5,649 bases of DNA, taken from positions 1-5,649 of the forward strand of contig DFOV01000144.1 in the NCBI GenBank assembly GCA_002376965.1, in the 5' to 3' direction. This document shows positions 1-5,649 of this stretch, piece by piece; positions within the stretch are counted from its first letter, which is position 1, and each line of letters opens with the position of its first letter. A model generated the notes under the pieces. The model saw only the letters and a list, made by a program, of their open reading frames with translations. It did no database searches and was not told where the DNA came from. The stretch comes from Gammaproteobacteria bacterium UBA3532 (GTDB lineage: Bacteria > Pseudomonadota > Gammaproteobacteria > Enterobacterales > UBA3532). Made by a program: the position numbers and the translations under genes.

Positions 1-67
1 TGGTGGGGGGGGAGTAGTTACATTTATCGTTTATTTTTCTGTAGTTGTAGCTTTGGTCTATTGGCAT

Positions 68-107
68 ACTGCTATCCTTTCTCACGGCATAAGGTGATAC
101 TAGCAGT
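68..107. repeat. Inverted repeat, possible hairpin
   Basis: ACTGCTA (68-74) is matched exactly by its reverse complement TAGCAGT (101-107). Inside these arms CCTT (76-79) can pair with AAGG (91-94), giving an interrupted stem around an 11-base loop. No T tract follows it directly on the plus strand, so it is not a standard terminator of an upstream gene. It could be an operator or an RNA structure, or chance; its function is unknown. Confidence 0.35.
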
Positions 108-144
108 TTTAACGGTGAACTGGCTATGTGCAACTGTGCTTTAG

Positions 145-171
145 ATAGCCCTGGTATATACTTGGGGCTAT
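145..171 (+). promoter_or_regulatory. 7-bp inverted repeat enclosing a putative extended -10
   Basis: ATAGCCC (145-151) and GGGCTAT (165-171) are perfect reverse complements separated by 13 bases. The spacer holds TGG-TATATA (152-160), which resembles an extended -10 element (TGn then TATAAT-like), with TATACT as an alternative at 157-162. A -35 match is poor. If the -10 is real, transcription would start near 167-170, giving a leader of about 30 bases before the CNNM gene, and the repeat would be placed like a repressor operator. The repeat is seen directly; its role is inferred. Confidence 0.35.
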
Positions 172-201
172 TAGAAACAGGTAAAGATAACGAGGCATTC
201 G

Positions 202-1356
202 ATGGCGCGTTTTGGGATTGTTTTATTCATAGTTTTGCTTGGATCGCCGTTGGCTTTTGCCGCTTCAGGTGATTCCAGCGTGCAGGACTTCTGGGCGATG
301 GTTGCTTACGTCTTTTTGGCGCTGGCGTTTTCTTTTATGTGTTCCGTAGCGGAAGCTGTACTGCTGAGCATTACGCCGTCATTTATCGCCTTAACTAAGT
401 CAAAACAGCCAAAGACGGCGGCGTTATTGGATGATCTAAAAAATAAGAATATTGATCGTTCACTGGCTGCCATTCTCACGCTGAATACTATTGCTCATAC
501 GGTTGGGGCCATTGGTGCAGGCGCGAAAGCAACGATAGTTTTTGGTGATAAGTGGTTTGGTGTTTTCTCAGCAGTAATGACGCTGATGATCTTAGTACTT
601 TCAGAAATTATTCCTAAAACGCTAGGGGCGCTACATTGGCGAACTTTGGCTCCAGTCACCGCACATTTTATCCGCACACTTATCTTTTGCCTGTATCCGT
701 TGATATTGTTGACCGAACGTATTACCAAGTTGCTTTCCAAAGGTAAAAGCATGCACCTGTTCAGTCGTGACGACTTTATTGCAATGGCTGAAATAGGGGT
801 TGCTTCGGGTGAGATGCTGCGCAAGGAGTCTCGGGTTATTCGAAATCTGTTTCGTTTAAACTCGCTTTGTGTGAAAGATGTTATGACCCCGCGAACTGTT
901 ATTTCTGCACTACCTCAGGACATGACTGTTGATCAATTGGTGGCAAAATCCGCGACCATTCCTTTTAGCCGCCTGCCCATATACAGCCAGAATCTTGATG
1001 ATGCAGATGGCTTTATTCTTCAAAGTGACGCCTTCCTCGCACAAGCTCAAGGTAAAGGGCAGCAACCTATTAGCAGTCTAAAACGCGATATTCAGTCTGT
1101 CTTTGGTGAAATGTCTTTATGGCGGCTATTTGATCAGCTATTGGATAGTCGCCTCCATATTGCTTTGGTCGTTGATGAGTATGGTGATATCCAGGGCTTG
1201 GTATCGCTTGAGGATGCCCTTGAAACTCTACTAGGTATGGAAATTGTGGATGAAACAGACACCACAGTCGACATGCGTCAACTTGCGCGGCAACAGTGGG
1301 AAAAGCGGGCGAAGTCATTGGGGGTTAGTGAAGAAGACAGCGTTGATAAGACATAA
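202..1356 (+). CDS. CNNM (DUF21) transmembrane protein with paired CBS domains, CorB/HlyC-like
   Basis: This is a 384-residue inner-membrane protein of the CNNM/DUF21 family, whose studied members act in Mg2+ (or Co2+) transport or efflux. Many are labelled hemolysin-like in databases without toxin activity. A hydrophobic N-terminal segment (about 5-21) could be a signal anchor or a cleaved signal. The CNNM domain follows (about 30-180) with the family motifs SVAEA (48-52), NTIAHTVGA (95-103) and SEIIPKT (134-140). Two CBS domains lie at about 223-280 (MTPR at 228-231, SRLPIY at 256-261) and 288-350 (VVDEYG at 323-328, GLVSLED at 332-338); in the family these bind adenine nucleotides and gate the membrane part. 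The C-terminal CorC/HlyC domain of longer relatives (often 420-450 residues) is absent: the protein ends about 35 residues after CBS2 in a charged tail. The ATG has CGAGG six bases upstream. The family is clear; the transported ion is not. Confidence 0.9.
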   Translation: MARFGIVLFIVLLGSPLAFAASGDSSVQDFWAMVAYVFLALAFSFMCSVAEAVLLSITPSFIALTKSKQPKTAALLDDLKNKNIDRSLAAILTLNTIAHTVGAIGAGAKATIVFGDKWFGVFSAVMTLMILVLSEIIPKTLGALHWRTLAPVTAHFIRTLIFCLYPLILLTERITKLLSKGKSMHLFSRDDFIAMAEIGVASGEMLRKESRVIRNLFRLNSLCVKDVMTPRTVISALPQDMTVDQLVAKSATIPFSRLPIYSQNLDDADGFILQSDAFLAQAQGKGQQPISSLKRDIQSVFGEMSLWRLFDQLLDSRLHIALVVDEYGDIQGLVSLEDALETLLGMEIVDETDTTVDMRQLARQQWEKRAKSLGVSEEDSVDKT

Positions 1357-1468
1357 GTGGGTATCCTTCAGTTTGTCTGATTTCTTTACATTTCTAATCG
1401 GGCTTTTAATTAGTGGTTCTACAGTAAGTTGATTTTAATCATTATTTTTATTTGGTGTGTTTTATGCT

Positions 1469-1480
1469 TGCCAGTTGGCA
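1469..1480. repeat. Short palindrome upstream of the PEP-CTERM gene
   Basis: TGCCA and TGGCA flank a two-base centre (GT), forming a 12-base near-perfect palindrome 25 bases before the start codon at 1506. It lies in the 149-base gap after the CNNM gene, where I see no convincing sigma70 promoter and no clear terminator. It might be a regulator binding site for the PEP-CTERM gene. A five-base arm is short enough to occur by chance. Confidence 0.25.
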
Positions 1481-1505
1481 CATATGAATCATCGAGGATA
1501 TAACT

Positions 1506-2165
1506 ATGATAAAAGAGCTTTTGGGTAGTGCTGCGCTTCTCATTGCGACTGGTGCGAACGCAGGTCTTATTGCTGAATACGATTTTGATAGTGCTTCTGG
1601 TACAACCCAAGGTGCTACGACCGTAGGCGCTGGATTTACTGCAACTGATTTAGAATTAAATAATGCTGATAATTCATCGGCTGCATTTTCCAACCATTTT
1701 TATCATAACGGTTGGGATTCAGGCTTGAATACCAATAAGTATTATGAGCTAACCGTTGGAAGTCTCTCGCTATCTTTTATTATTGATGAGATTGCCTTTT
1801 CTTTGGAAGAGTTAGGCGGCAGCCCAAGCGATTGGTTTTTTAGAACATCGCTCGATGGGTTCTCAAGCGATTTTGCTTCAGGCTCTTTTGGAGGCGGACA
1901 AGTTACCAACTTCTCAATTGATGCAACTTCTTTAGGCGTGGTCTCTAGCCCAATAACATTTCGTTGGTACCTGACTGCAGACAACCTGTCTGAGCGTGCT
2001 GGTTTTGCTAATCATGATTGTCCGGTTGGTGCTGGTTGTGGTCTTAGTGATGCAGGTCAGGATCTTAGTATACTGGGACAGATAGTAACTGTACCAGAGC
2101 CTGCTTCAGTTGCCTTTCTGGGCTTGGGACTGGTAGGTCTTTTATATTCCAGAAAAAGAAAGTAA
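1506..2165 (+). CDS. PEP-CTERM sorting domain-containing secreted protein
   Basis: This 219-residue protein has both exosortase-substrate signals. An N-terminal signal peptide ends at ANA (17-19) with the mature chain from Gly20. The C-terminal sorting tag has VPEPA (196-200), a hydrophobic helix (about 201-213) and the basic end SRKRK. In this system the protein is exported by Sec, then recognised by an exosortase (EpsH/XrtA type) at the inner membrane and sent to the cell surface or extracellular matrix. The mature region (20-195) is acidic, rich in Ser, Gly, Asp and Asn, and looks beta-rich, opening with a AEYDFDSASG-like strand seen in other PEP-CTERM proteins. I recognise no enzyme motif. 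Two cysteines close together (172 and 178) could form a disulfide. The ATG has GAGG (1494-1497) eight bases upstream. No exosortase or polysaccharide gene is in the window, so the sorting enzyme must lie elsewhere. It is probably a single-gene unit ending at the hairpin at 2191-2228. Confidence 0.9.
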   Translation: MIKELLGSAALLIATGANAGLIAEYDFDSASGTTQGATTVGAGFTATDLELNNADNSSAAFSNHFYHNGWDSGLNTNKYYELTVGSLSLSFIIDEIAFSLEELGGSPSDWFFRTSLDGFSSDFASGSFGGGQVTNFSIDATSLGVVSSPITFRWYLTADNLSERAGFANHDCPVGAGCGLSDAGQDLSILGQIVTVPEPASVAFLGLGLVGLLYSRKRK

Positions 2166-2190
2166 TTTTTACTGGAATATATGGACGTTA

Positions 2191-2228
2191 GTAAAAAAGC
2201 CCTGTGATCCCAACCAGGTTTTTTTTAC
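2191..2228. terminator. Bidirectional rho-independent terminator
   Basis: GTAAAAAA (2191-2198) pairs with TTTTTTAC (2221-2228) and CCTG (2201-2204) with CAGG (2215-2218), around a ten-base loop. The junction between the two helices has one G-T wobble and one C-T mismatch. On the plus strand a run of eight T (2219-2226) follows the GC stem; on the minus strand the A tract gives six T after it. It lies 25 bases after the PEP-CTERM stop and about 30 bases after the stop of the convergent sensor gene, as expected of a terminator shared by both. The GC part is short, so efficiency may be moderate. Confidence 0.75.
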
Positions 2229-2257
2229 TTCTGTTAACTCTGCGGTTACTGTCAACT

Positions 2258-3991
2258 TCAACCTTCGTTGTCTGGTTCAGGCAATATAAAATAGTAGCGT
2301 ACTTTCTCTACCGCTTTTTCCCACCATAGATAGCCATGATGACGTTGAACAATGCTTTCTACAACGCAATAGTCTGCTAGCGATAGAATGGGAATTGGAG
2401 CGGTTAGTACCTGCTCGGCATCCGCCGTTTCACTTGATCCAAATAAGAACTCGACGCGAATGGCTAGTCCGTTTGCATGATGCTCCATCCCGAGAAGGAT
2501 GTTCTCAAGAAGTTTGGTGTAGGGCTCTGTTTTGGCGACGTGTAGAAAAGTTTCTAACAGGCGCATCATTAGTAGCTGGTCTGCATGAACAGGAATGTTG
2601 CTAAATATCTTAATGGGCACGAGTTTGGGCTTTTGAGTGTCACCATTTTCCTGCGATAGCAGGGCTCGAATAGCTCGTGCCAGTTCGGCGATATCATGGC
2701 GTGAAGGCGTTATCGTGGCGACTTCAATACGATGAACTTCTTTTAGCCATGAGATTTGCAAGGAGTCCTCGTTGGCTAGCTGGCCTGCAATGATATTGAT
2801 TTGTCGGTTTCGACCAGCGCAGGACTTTTGCAGTTGTTGTATGCGCAACCCCATATATCGCTCAGCTTCTAAAAAGGCAACTTCTTGTTGTTTGAGGGTG
2901 TCTATGTTGACTACACAGCCCGTAATAAGATTGGGTGATTCTTGTCTGGCAGACAGTAGCGCCCAAAAGTCAGTCCTGTTTTTATTCGCTGCCAAAGTTG
3001 ACCATTGATCAAGACGGTGGTGTTTCTCAAGGGTTTTAAAAAATTCCGTCAGGCTGCTACGTTCGGCAAACAAAAAATCCCATAACGGTGTTGCGTCTTG
3101 CATAAGTGATTTGACACCATGAAAGCCGAGTAATTTTGCCAGCGCGGGATTGGCATAATTCAGCTTGCCTTGACGGTCGGCCTCGAAAACGCCAATTTGA
3201 ATTCTTTGCAGTCGTGCTAGATGCTGTGACAGTTTTTGATGGAGCTGGTGGTGGGATAGTTTCTGATGGCGGATTGATGATTCTTCGGTTGTTTTCTGTT
3301 CTTGTGCTCGTGCTTCTTGACTCATTACTAGCTGATTATATTCATCGATGAGCTGACCTACCTGGCCGCTGGATGCTGTTGGTGATTGGTGTACCTTGTG
3401 TGTACGTTGGGCCATGCGAATGGCTTTTTGGAGCTCTTTCAGCGGAGTGTTGATCGAACGTTGAATAGTGAAGCTGGTGATCAACCAGATCCCTGTAGCC
3501 AAAAAAAGCCCTAACACTGCGACTATGGCTATCTCTTTCTTCAAATCATCAGTTAGTTGTTGTTGGCTGAAGGCGACTTCCAGCGAGCCGACTTTGACAC
3601 GTTTGCCATCATAATCAGGAGGATCCAAGTAAGGGATGGTGTGATACAGCAGTTGTTGATTATGCCAGGTGTTCACTTGGTGCTTGGGTGCTTTTCCTTT
3701 TTCAGCCAGCAGCATGTCTTTGTCATCAACTACACGGGCATAGACAAATTCTGGAGAGGCTTGGAGAATTTGCAGGGTTTGTTGAAGAATATAGTCCTCA
3801 TAGCCGTAGATGGCTTGGCCTAGCGCGGGAGTGATATTATCTATGGTGCTCTGAAAACGCTCCCTTTGCTGCTCAGCTTTCATGGCATAGGTGATGTAAA
3901 AGAACAGGCCTACCGTGGCAATGGTCGCCAAGCTAATAGTAGCAATTAGCCTGGCGAGTAGCTTGGTCAGCGCACGATCTTTGCCTGTCAT
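2258..3991 (-). CDS. Membrane sensor: periplasmic domain, HAMP, PAS and degenerate histidine-kinase-like C-terminus
   Basis: This 577-residue inner-membrane protein has the build of a sensor kinase. Transmembrane helix 1 spans about 11-36. A periplasmic domain of about 115 residues (37-152) ends in a VGSLEVAFS strand as in small Cache/CHASE8-like sensors. Transmembrane helix 2 is about 153-175, HAMP about 176-228 (Pro183, LIDEYNQLV at 214-222), then a His/Gln-rich coiled coil (about 225-262) and a PAS domain (about 262-366, with GVFEADRQGKLNYANPALAKLLG-type core). Residues about 430-571 follow the outline of an HK ATPase domain: a helix at 432-446, HADQLLMMRLLETFLHVAK (469-487) where the N box should be, and CVVESIVQRHHGYLWWE (542-558) where the helix after the G2 box should be, ending YYFILPE. 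The N-box Asn, the DxGxG and GxGLG motifs and an H-box histidine after the PAS are not visible. I infer a pseudokinase or divergent output domain. Its ATG overlaps the stop of the binding-protein gene (ATGA), pointing to translational coupling and a shared mRNA. No response regulator gene is adjacent. Confidence 0.82.
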   Translation of the reverse strand: MTGKDRALTKLLARLIATISLATIATVGLFFYITYAMKAEQQRERFQSTIDNITPALGQAIYGYEDYILQQTLQILQASPEFVYARVVDDKDMLLAEKGKAPKHQVNTWHNQQLLYHTIPYLDPPDYDGKRVKVGSLEVAFSQQQLTDDLKKEIAIVAVLGLFLATGIWLITSFTIQRSINTPLKELQKAIRMAQRTHKVHQSPTASSGQVGQLIDEYNQLVMSQEARAQEQKTTEESSIRHQKLSHHQLHQKLSQHLARLQRIQIGVFEADRQGKLNYANPALAKLLGFHGVKSLMQDATPLWDFLFAERSSLTEFFKTLEKHHRLDQWSTLAANKNRTDFWALLSARQESPNLITGCVVNIDTLKQQEVAFLEAERYMGLRIQQLQKSCAGRNRQINIIAGQLANEDSLQISWLKEVHRIEVATITPSRHDIAELARAIRALLSQENGDTQKPKLVPIKIFSNIPVHADQLLMMRLLETFLHVAKTEPYTKLLENILLGMEHHANGLAIRVEFLFGSSETADAEQVLTAPIPILSLADYCVVESIVQRHHGYLWWEKAVEKVRYYFILPEPDNEG

Positions 3992-5178
3992 TGCGCCTGC
4001 AACTTTTGAGCAATGGCCGCGTTTGCTCTTTCTAATGCTGATTCTGCGGGTTCTTTATTGTCTAATATACGCGAAAGGGCTGTGGTAGCTGGCCCCCAGA
4101 AAGCGGTCATCTCGGCATTATTCGGCATCAAACTGGCGTAGGCTAGCTGCTCTTGAAAACCTTGTGTTTGAGGCTTTACCGTAACGCCGGGCATGCTATA
4201 TGCCATCTTATTTGGCGAGACGATATAGGTTTGATTGAGGAGCGTTGCCTGAGCCTCCTTACCACTCAAGTAGCTCATAAAAGTGAAAGCAGCTTGTGGA
4301 GCCTTGCATTGGTGAGACATCAAAATGGAATCCACAGTTGCCCAAGGTGATAGTCTGGCATTGGCTTCTGATAATACCGGTAGAGGCGCAACCCCAACGT
4401 CCATGTTTGCCGCTATATTGCGTAAAAACCACGGTCCCTCAAATACGACGGATACCTGCTGGGTATTAAATAGCTCTAGTACGCTTGCTTCGCTATTGGT
4501 TGGTGGTAAGCCTAGTGTGGTCCAATTCTTAATTACATCAAATGACCGACGAAAAGCCTGACTATTAATCGAAGGCTGCATCTGTTGATTAAATATCTCG
4601 CCGCCAAAGGCATTGAAGATCATGGCATGGAAATAAACATCAGCATAACGATAAGCGAAAGTGAAGTGGTTTTCCTCGAGAGGGTCTGTGCTTTCTGCCA
4701 GGCTAAGCAGTTTTTGAGTTGTAGAGGGAGGCTCGGGCATCATCCGTTTGTTATAGATCATCGCGGGTGAATTGAATGTTACAGGTAGCCCGTATTGATT
4801 GCCCTTGTAATAGGTCGACTGCAAGGTTTTCGGATAAAACTGCTCAGTTAACGCTGGTGTCAGATTGTTATCAATCGGCAAGAGTAATCCTTGTTCTACC
4901 CAACCGCCCAACCGATCTTGTGGATAAATAAAAAGATCTGGACCACGTTTACGGGGGATTGCTGCTGATATCTTGTCGGAGAATGCGTCGAAGATAATAA
5001 AGCGCGGTTTTATCTGGATTGTTTCACCATGTTGTTTATGGAAATCGTCGACAATATCCAAAAACGTATCTTTCTCAGTTTGCTGAAAGAAATACCAGAC
5101 AGTTATTGGCGTTGGTGACGCAGTTGCAATACTAGTTAACAACCAGGAAACAAATAAAGCTGCGATAAAACGGAGCAT
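3988..5178 (-). CDS. Extracellular (periplasmic) solute-binding protein, MalE-like
   Basis: This 396-residue protein belongs to the ABC-type family 1 solute-binding proteins, which bind sugars or oligosaccharides in the periplasm. A signal peptide (1-20) ends in ATA before SPTPITVWYFF, the usual first beta strand. There is no lipobox Cys, so it should be soluble. Family signatures are GPDLFIYPQDRLGGWVEQG (79-97), the NQYGLPVTFNSPAMIYNK block (127-144), VVFEGPWFL (244-252) followed by the VAPLPV strand (263-268), and FWGPATTALSRIL (360-372) near the C-terminus. The start was put at ATG 5178 because the signal peptide begins well there and a weak GGA lies seven bases upstream; a TTG four codons earlier (5190) has no visible ribosome binding site. 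The stop overlaps the ATG of the membrane sensor gene. No permease or ATPase gene adjoins, so a ligand-reporting role toward the sensor is more likely than transport; that is inference. The ligand cannot be read from the sequence. Confidence 0.88.
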   Translation of the reverse strand: MLRFIAALFVSWLLTSIATASPTPITVWYFFQQTEKDTFLDIVDDFHKQHGETIQIKPRFIIFDAFSDKISAAIPRKRGPDLFIYPQDRLGGWVEQGLLLPIDNNLTPALTEQFYPKTLQSTYYKGNQYGLPVTFNSPAMIYNKRMMPEPPSTTQKLLSLAESTDPLEENHFTFAYRYADVYFHAMIFNAFGGEIFNQQMQPSINSQAFRRSFDVIKNWTTLGLPPTNSEASVLELFNTQQVSVVFEGPWFLRNIAANMDVGVAPLPVLSEANARLSPWATVDSILMSHQCKAPQAAFTFMSYLSGKEAQATLLNQTYIVSPNKMAYSMPGVTVKPQTQGFQEQLAYASLMPNNAEMTAFWGPATTALSRILDNKEPAESALERANAAIAQKLQAQ

Positions 5179-5190
5179 GCCAAAATCCAA

Positions 5191-5214
5191 AATTAGTAGA
5201 GTACTAGTCTAATT
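5191..5214. promoter_or_regulatory. Interrupted palindrome, candidate operator of the binding protein-sensor operon
   Basis: The 24 bases have the form AATTAG-N3-AGTACT-N3-CTAATT, with 18 of 24 positions symmetric. They begin one base downstream of the predicted -10 box (5216-5221 on the minus strand), so they cover the expected transcription start and early leader, a common place for a repressor site. No regulator gene in the window can be assigned to it. The region is AT-rich, which raises the chance of accidental symmetry in the outer arms. Confidence 0.4.
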
Positions 5215-5215
5215 A

Positions 5216-5243
5216 ATTATGGTTACTATTTGTGCATTGTCCA
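5216..5243 (-). promoter_or_regulatory. Sigma70-type promoter for the binding protein-sensor operon
   Basis: Read on the minus strand, TGGACA (5243-5238) and CATAAT (5221-5216) are separated by 16 bases. Each differs from the TTGACA/TATAAT consensus at one position. Transcription would start near 5209, giving a leader of about 30 bases before the ATG at 5178. It lies in the AT-rich gap after the acetyltransferase gene, so the pair can be expressed independently of that gene. Confidence 0.55.
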
Positions 5244-5325
5244 GTTTGGTTGTAGATCATTAGTTTTTAATTAAATATATAAAAAAACAATTAGATAAGT
5301 TATGGGCTTTCTTTTTATTTTCTTG

Positions 5326-5649
5326 TTAGCCTATTTCAAAAGAGGTAATGCCATAAATACGCGAATGATCAACAGAAGGTGGGATGCCTTTATACATGCG
5401 TGCGGTCTCAAAAACGATAGGCATAGAATTCTCGCTGGCGATGCGAATGGCCGCTTCATTCATTTCACTGACATCCCAAAACACCGGTGCATCTTCTGGC
5501 ACCTGCATTCGTATAGCGTGGAGCAAATCGCGAGCCGCGAATTCCTGATTAGCATACAGAGGGCCAATCTTAAAGCCTTCGACACATTGGCGTAGTACGC
5601 CATAGCCTTTAATCGGGCCTTCATCGCTAAATGGATCGTCTTTTCTAAT
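5326..5649 (-). CDS. GNAT family N-acetyltransferase, C-terminal part (5' end outside window)
   Basis: The minus-strand frame is open from the window edge to the TAA at 5326-5328, giving 107 residues with no start inside that needs to be used; the gene begins beyond 5649. The fragment matches the C-terminal half of two-domain GNAT proteins of the YitH/Acetyltransf_18 type. Recognisable blocks are GYGVLRQCVEGFKIGPLYA (15-33), a helix (about 36-48), VFWDVSEMNEAAIRIA (56-71), FETARMYKG (80-88) and the RIYGITSFEIG end (97-107). This second domain is GNAT-like and lies beside the canonical acetyl-CoA-binding domain, which is not in the window. The acceptor substrate of this branch is unknown to me. 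It is on the same strand as the binding-protein gene but separated from it by 147 bases with a promoter, so it is probably a separate unit. A T7 run on the minus strand (5287-5281) follows the gene, but no good stem precedes it. Confidence 0.85.
   Translation of the reverse strand: MRKDDPFSDEGPIKGYGVLRQCVEGFKIGPLYANQEFAARDLLHAIRMQVPEDAPVFWDVSEMNEAAIRIASENSMPIVFETARMYKGIPPSVDHSRIYGITSFEIG

Larger units (their letters stand above)
1..201. other. Intergenic leader upstream of the CNNM gene
   Basis: I find no convincing coding sequence here. The stretch opens with a run of eight G (5-12). It then holds two inverted repeats (68-107 and 145-171, listed separately), a possible extended -10 element (TGG followed by TATATA, 152-160) and, just before the next gene, a ribosome binding site CGAGG at 191-195, six bases from the ATG at 202. 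No good -35 hexamer sits at the usual distance from the -10 candidate, so the promoter is tentative. The upstream neighbour lies outside the window. Confidence 0.5.

Noticed and set aside
1394..1413. CTAAT/ATTAG hairpin as terminator of the CNNM gene
   Set aside because: The stem has only five mostly A-T pairs and no T tract follows it, so it is not a convincing rho-independent terminator.
1476..1490. TGGCAC followed by AT-rich bases, resembling a sigma54 -24 element before the PEP-CTERM gene
   Set aside because: PEP-CTERM genes can be under RpoN/PrsR control, but the -12 GC at the required spacing is missing (TC instead). A start about 12 bases further on would also leave the GAGG ribosome binding site outside the transcript.
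2395..4770. Several plus-strand open frames of 61-88 codons opposite the sensor and binding-protein genes
   Set aside because: They lie wholly antisense to two well-supported genes, show no domains and have no consistent ribosome binding sites.
5179..5190. TTG start for the binding protein four codons upstream
   Set aside because: No ribosome binding site precedes it, and the added residues put an acidic residue before the signal peptide; ATG at 5178 gives a normal signal peptide.
5326..5526. A 66-residue minus-strand small protein starting at TTG 5526
   Set aside because: The same frame is open without a stop to the window edge and the upstream residues carry conserved GNAT-domain sequence, so this is an internal codon of a larger, cut-off gene.
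5302..5595. Plus-strand open frame of 97 codons
   Set aside because: It lies antisense to the acetyltransferase fragment, whose minus-strand translation matches GNAT C-terminal motifs; the plus frame has no recognisable motif.
1..5649. tRNA or rRNA genes, CRISPR arrays, insertion sequences, attachment sites
   Set aside because: No tRNA-like or rRNA sequence, regularly spaced repeats, transposase motifs or terminal repeats were seen.

Overview
The window reads as chromosomal DNA of a Gram-negative bacterium, most likely a gammaproteobacterium of marine or aquatic type. Three things suggest this: a PEP-CTERM protein (a sorting system found in exopolysaccharide-forming Gram-negatives), a periplasmic binding protein with a type I signal peptide and no lipobox, and a moderate GC content with AT-rich intergenic stretches. 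The genus cannot be fixed from this sequence alone.

Layout. Left half, plus strand: an intergenic leader with two inverted repeats (1-201); a CNNM/DUF21 membrane protein with paired CBS domains (202-1356); a 149-base gap; and a secreted PEP-CTERM protein (1506-2165). A hairpin flanked by A and T tracts (2191-2228) lies between convergent genes and can terminate transcription from both sides. Right half, minus strand, read from right to left: the C-terminal 107 codons of a GNAT acetyltransferase that runs off the window (5326-5649); a 147-base AT-rich gap with a good sigma70-type promoter and an interrupted palindrome over its predicted start point; a MalE-like periplasmic solute-binding protein (3988-5178); and, overlapping it by four bases (ATGA), a membrane sensor with periplasmic domain, HAMP, PAS and a kinase-like C-terminus (2258-3991).

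How the genes work together. The binding protein and the sensor form a two-gene operon with translational coupling and no permease or ATPase gene beside them. This fits a binding protein that reports a ligand, perhaps an oligosaccharide, to the membrane sensor, in the manner of LuxP-LuxQ or TorT-TorS, rather than one feeding an importer. The sensor's C-terminus keeps the outline of a histidine-kinase ATPase fold, but I cannot find a phospho-accepting histidine, a proper N box or the glycine-rich G boxes. It therefore looks like a pseudokinase or a very divergent output module. This pair is the most interesting content of the window. The CNNM, PEP-CTERM and GNAT genes show no clear functional link to it.
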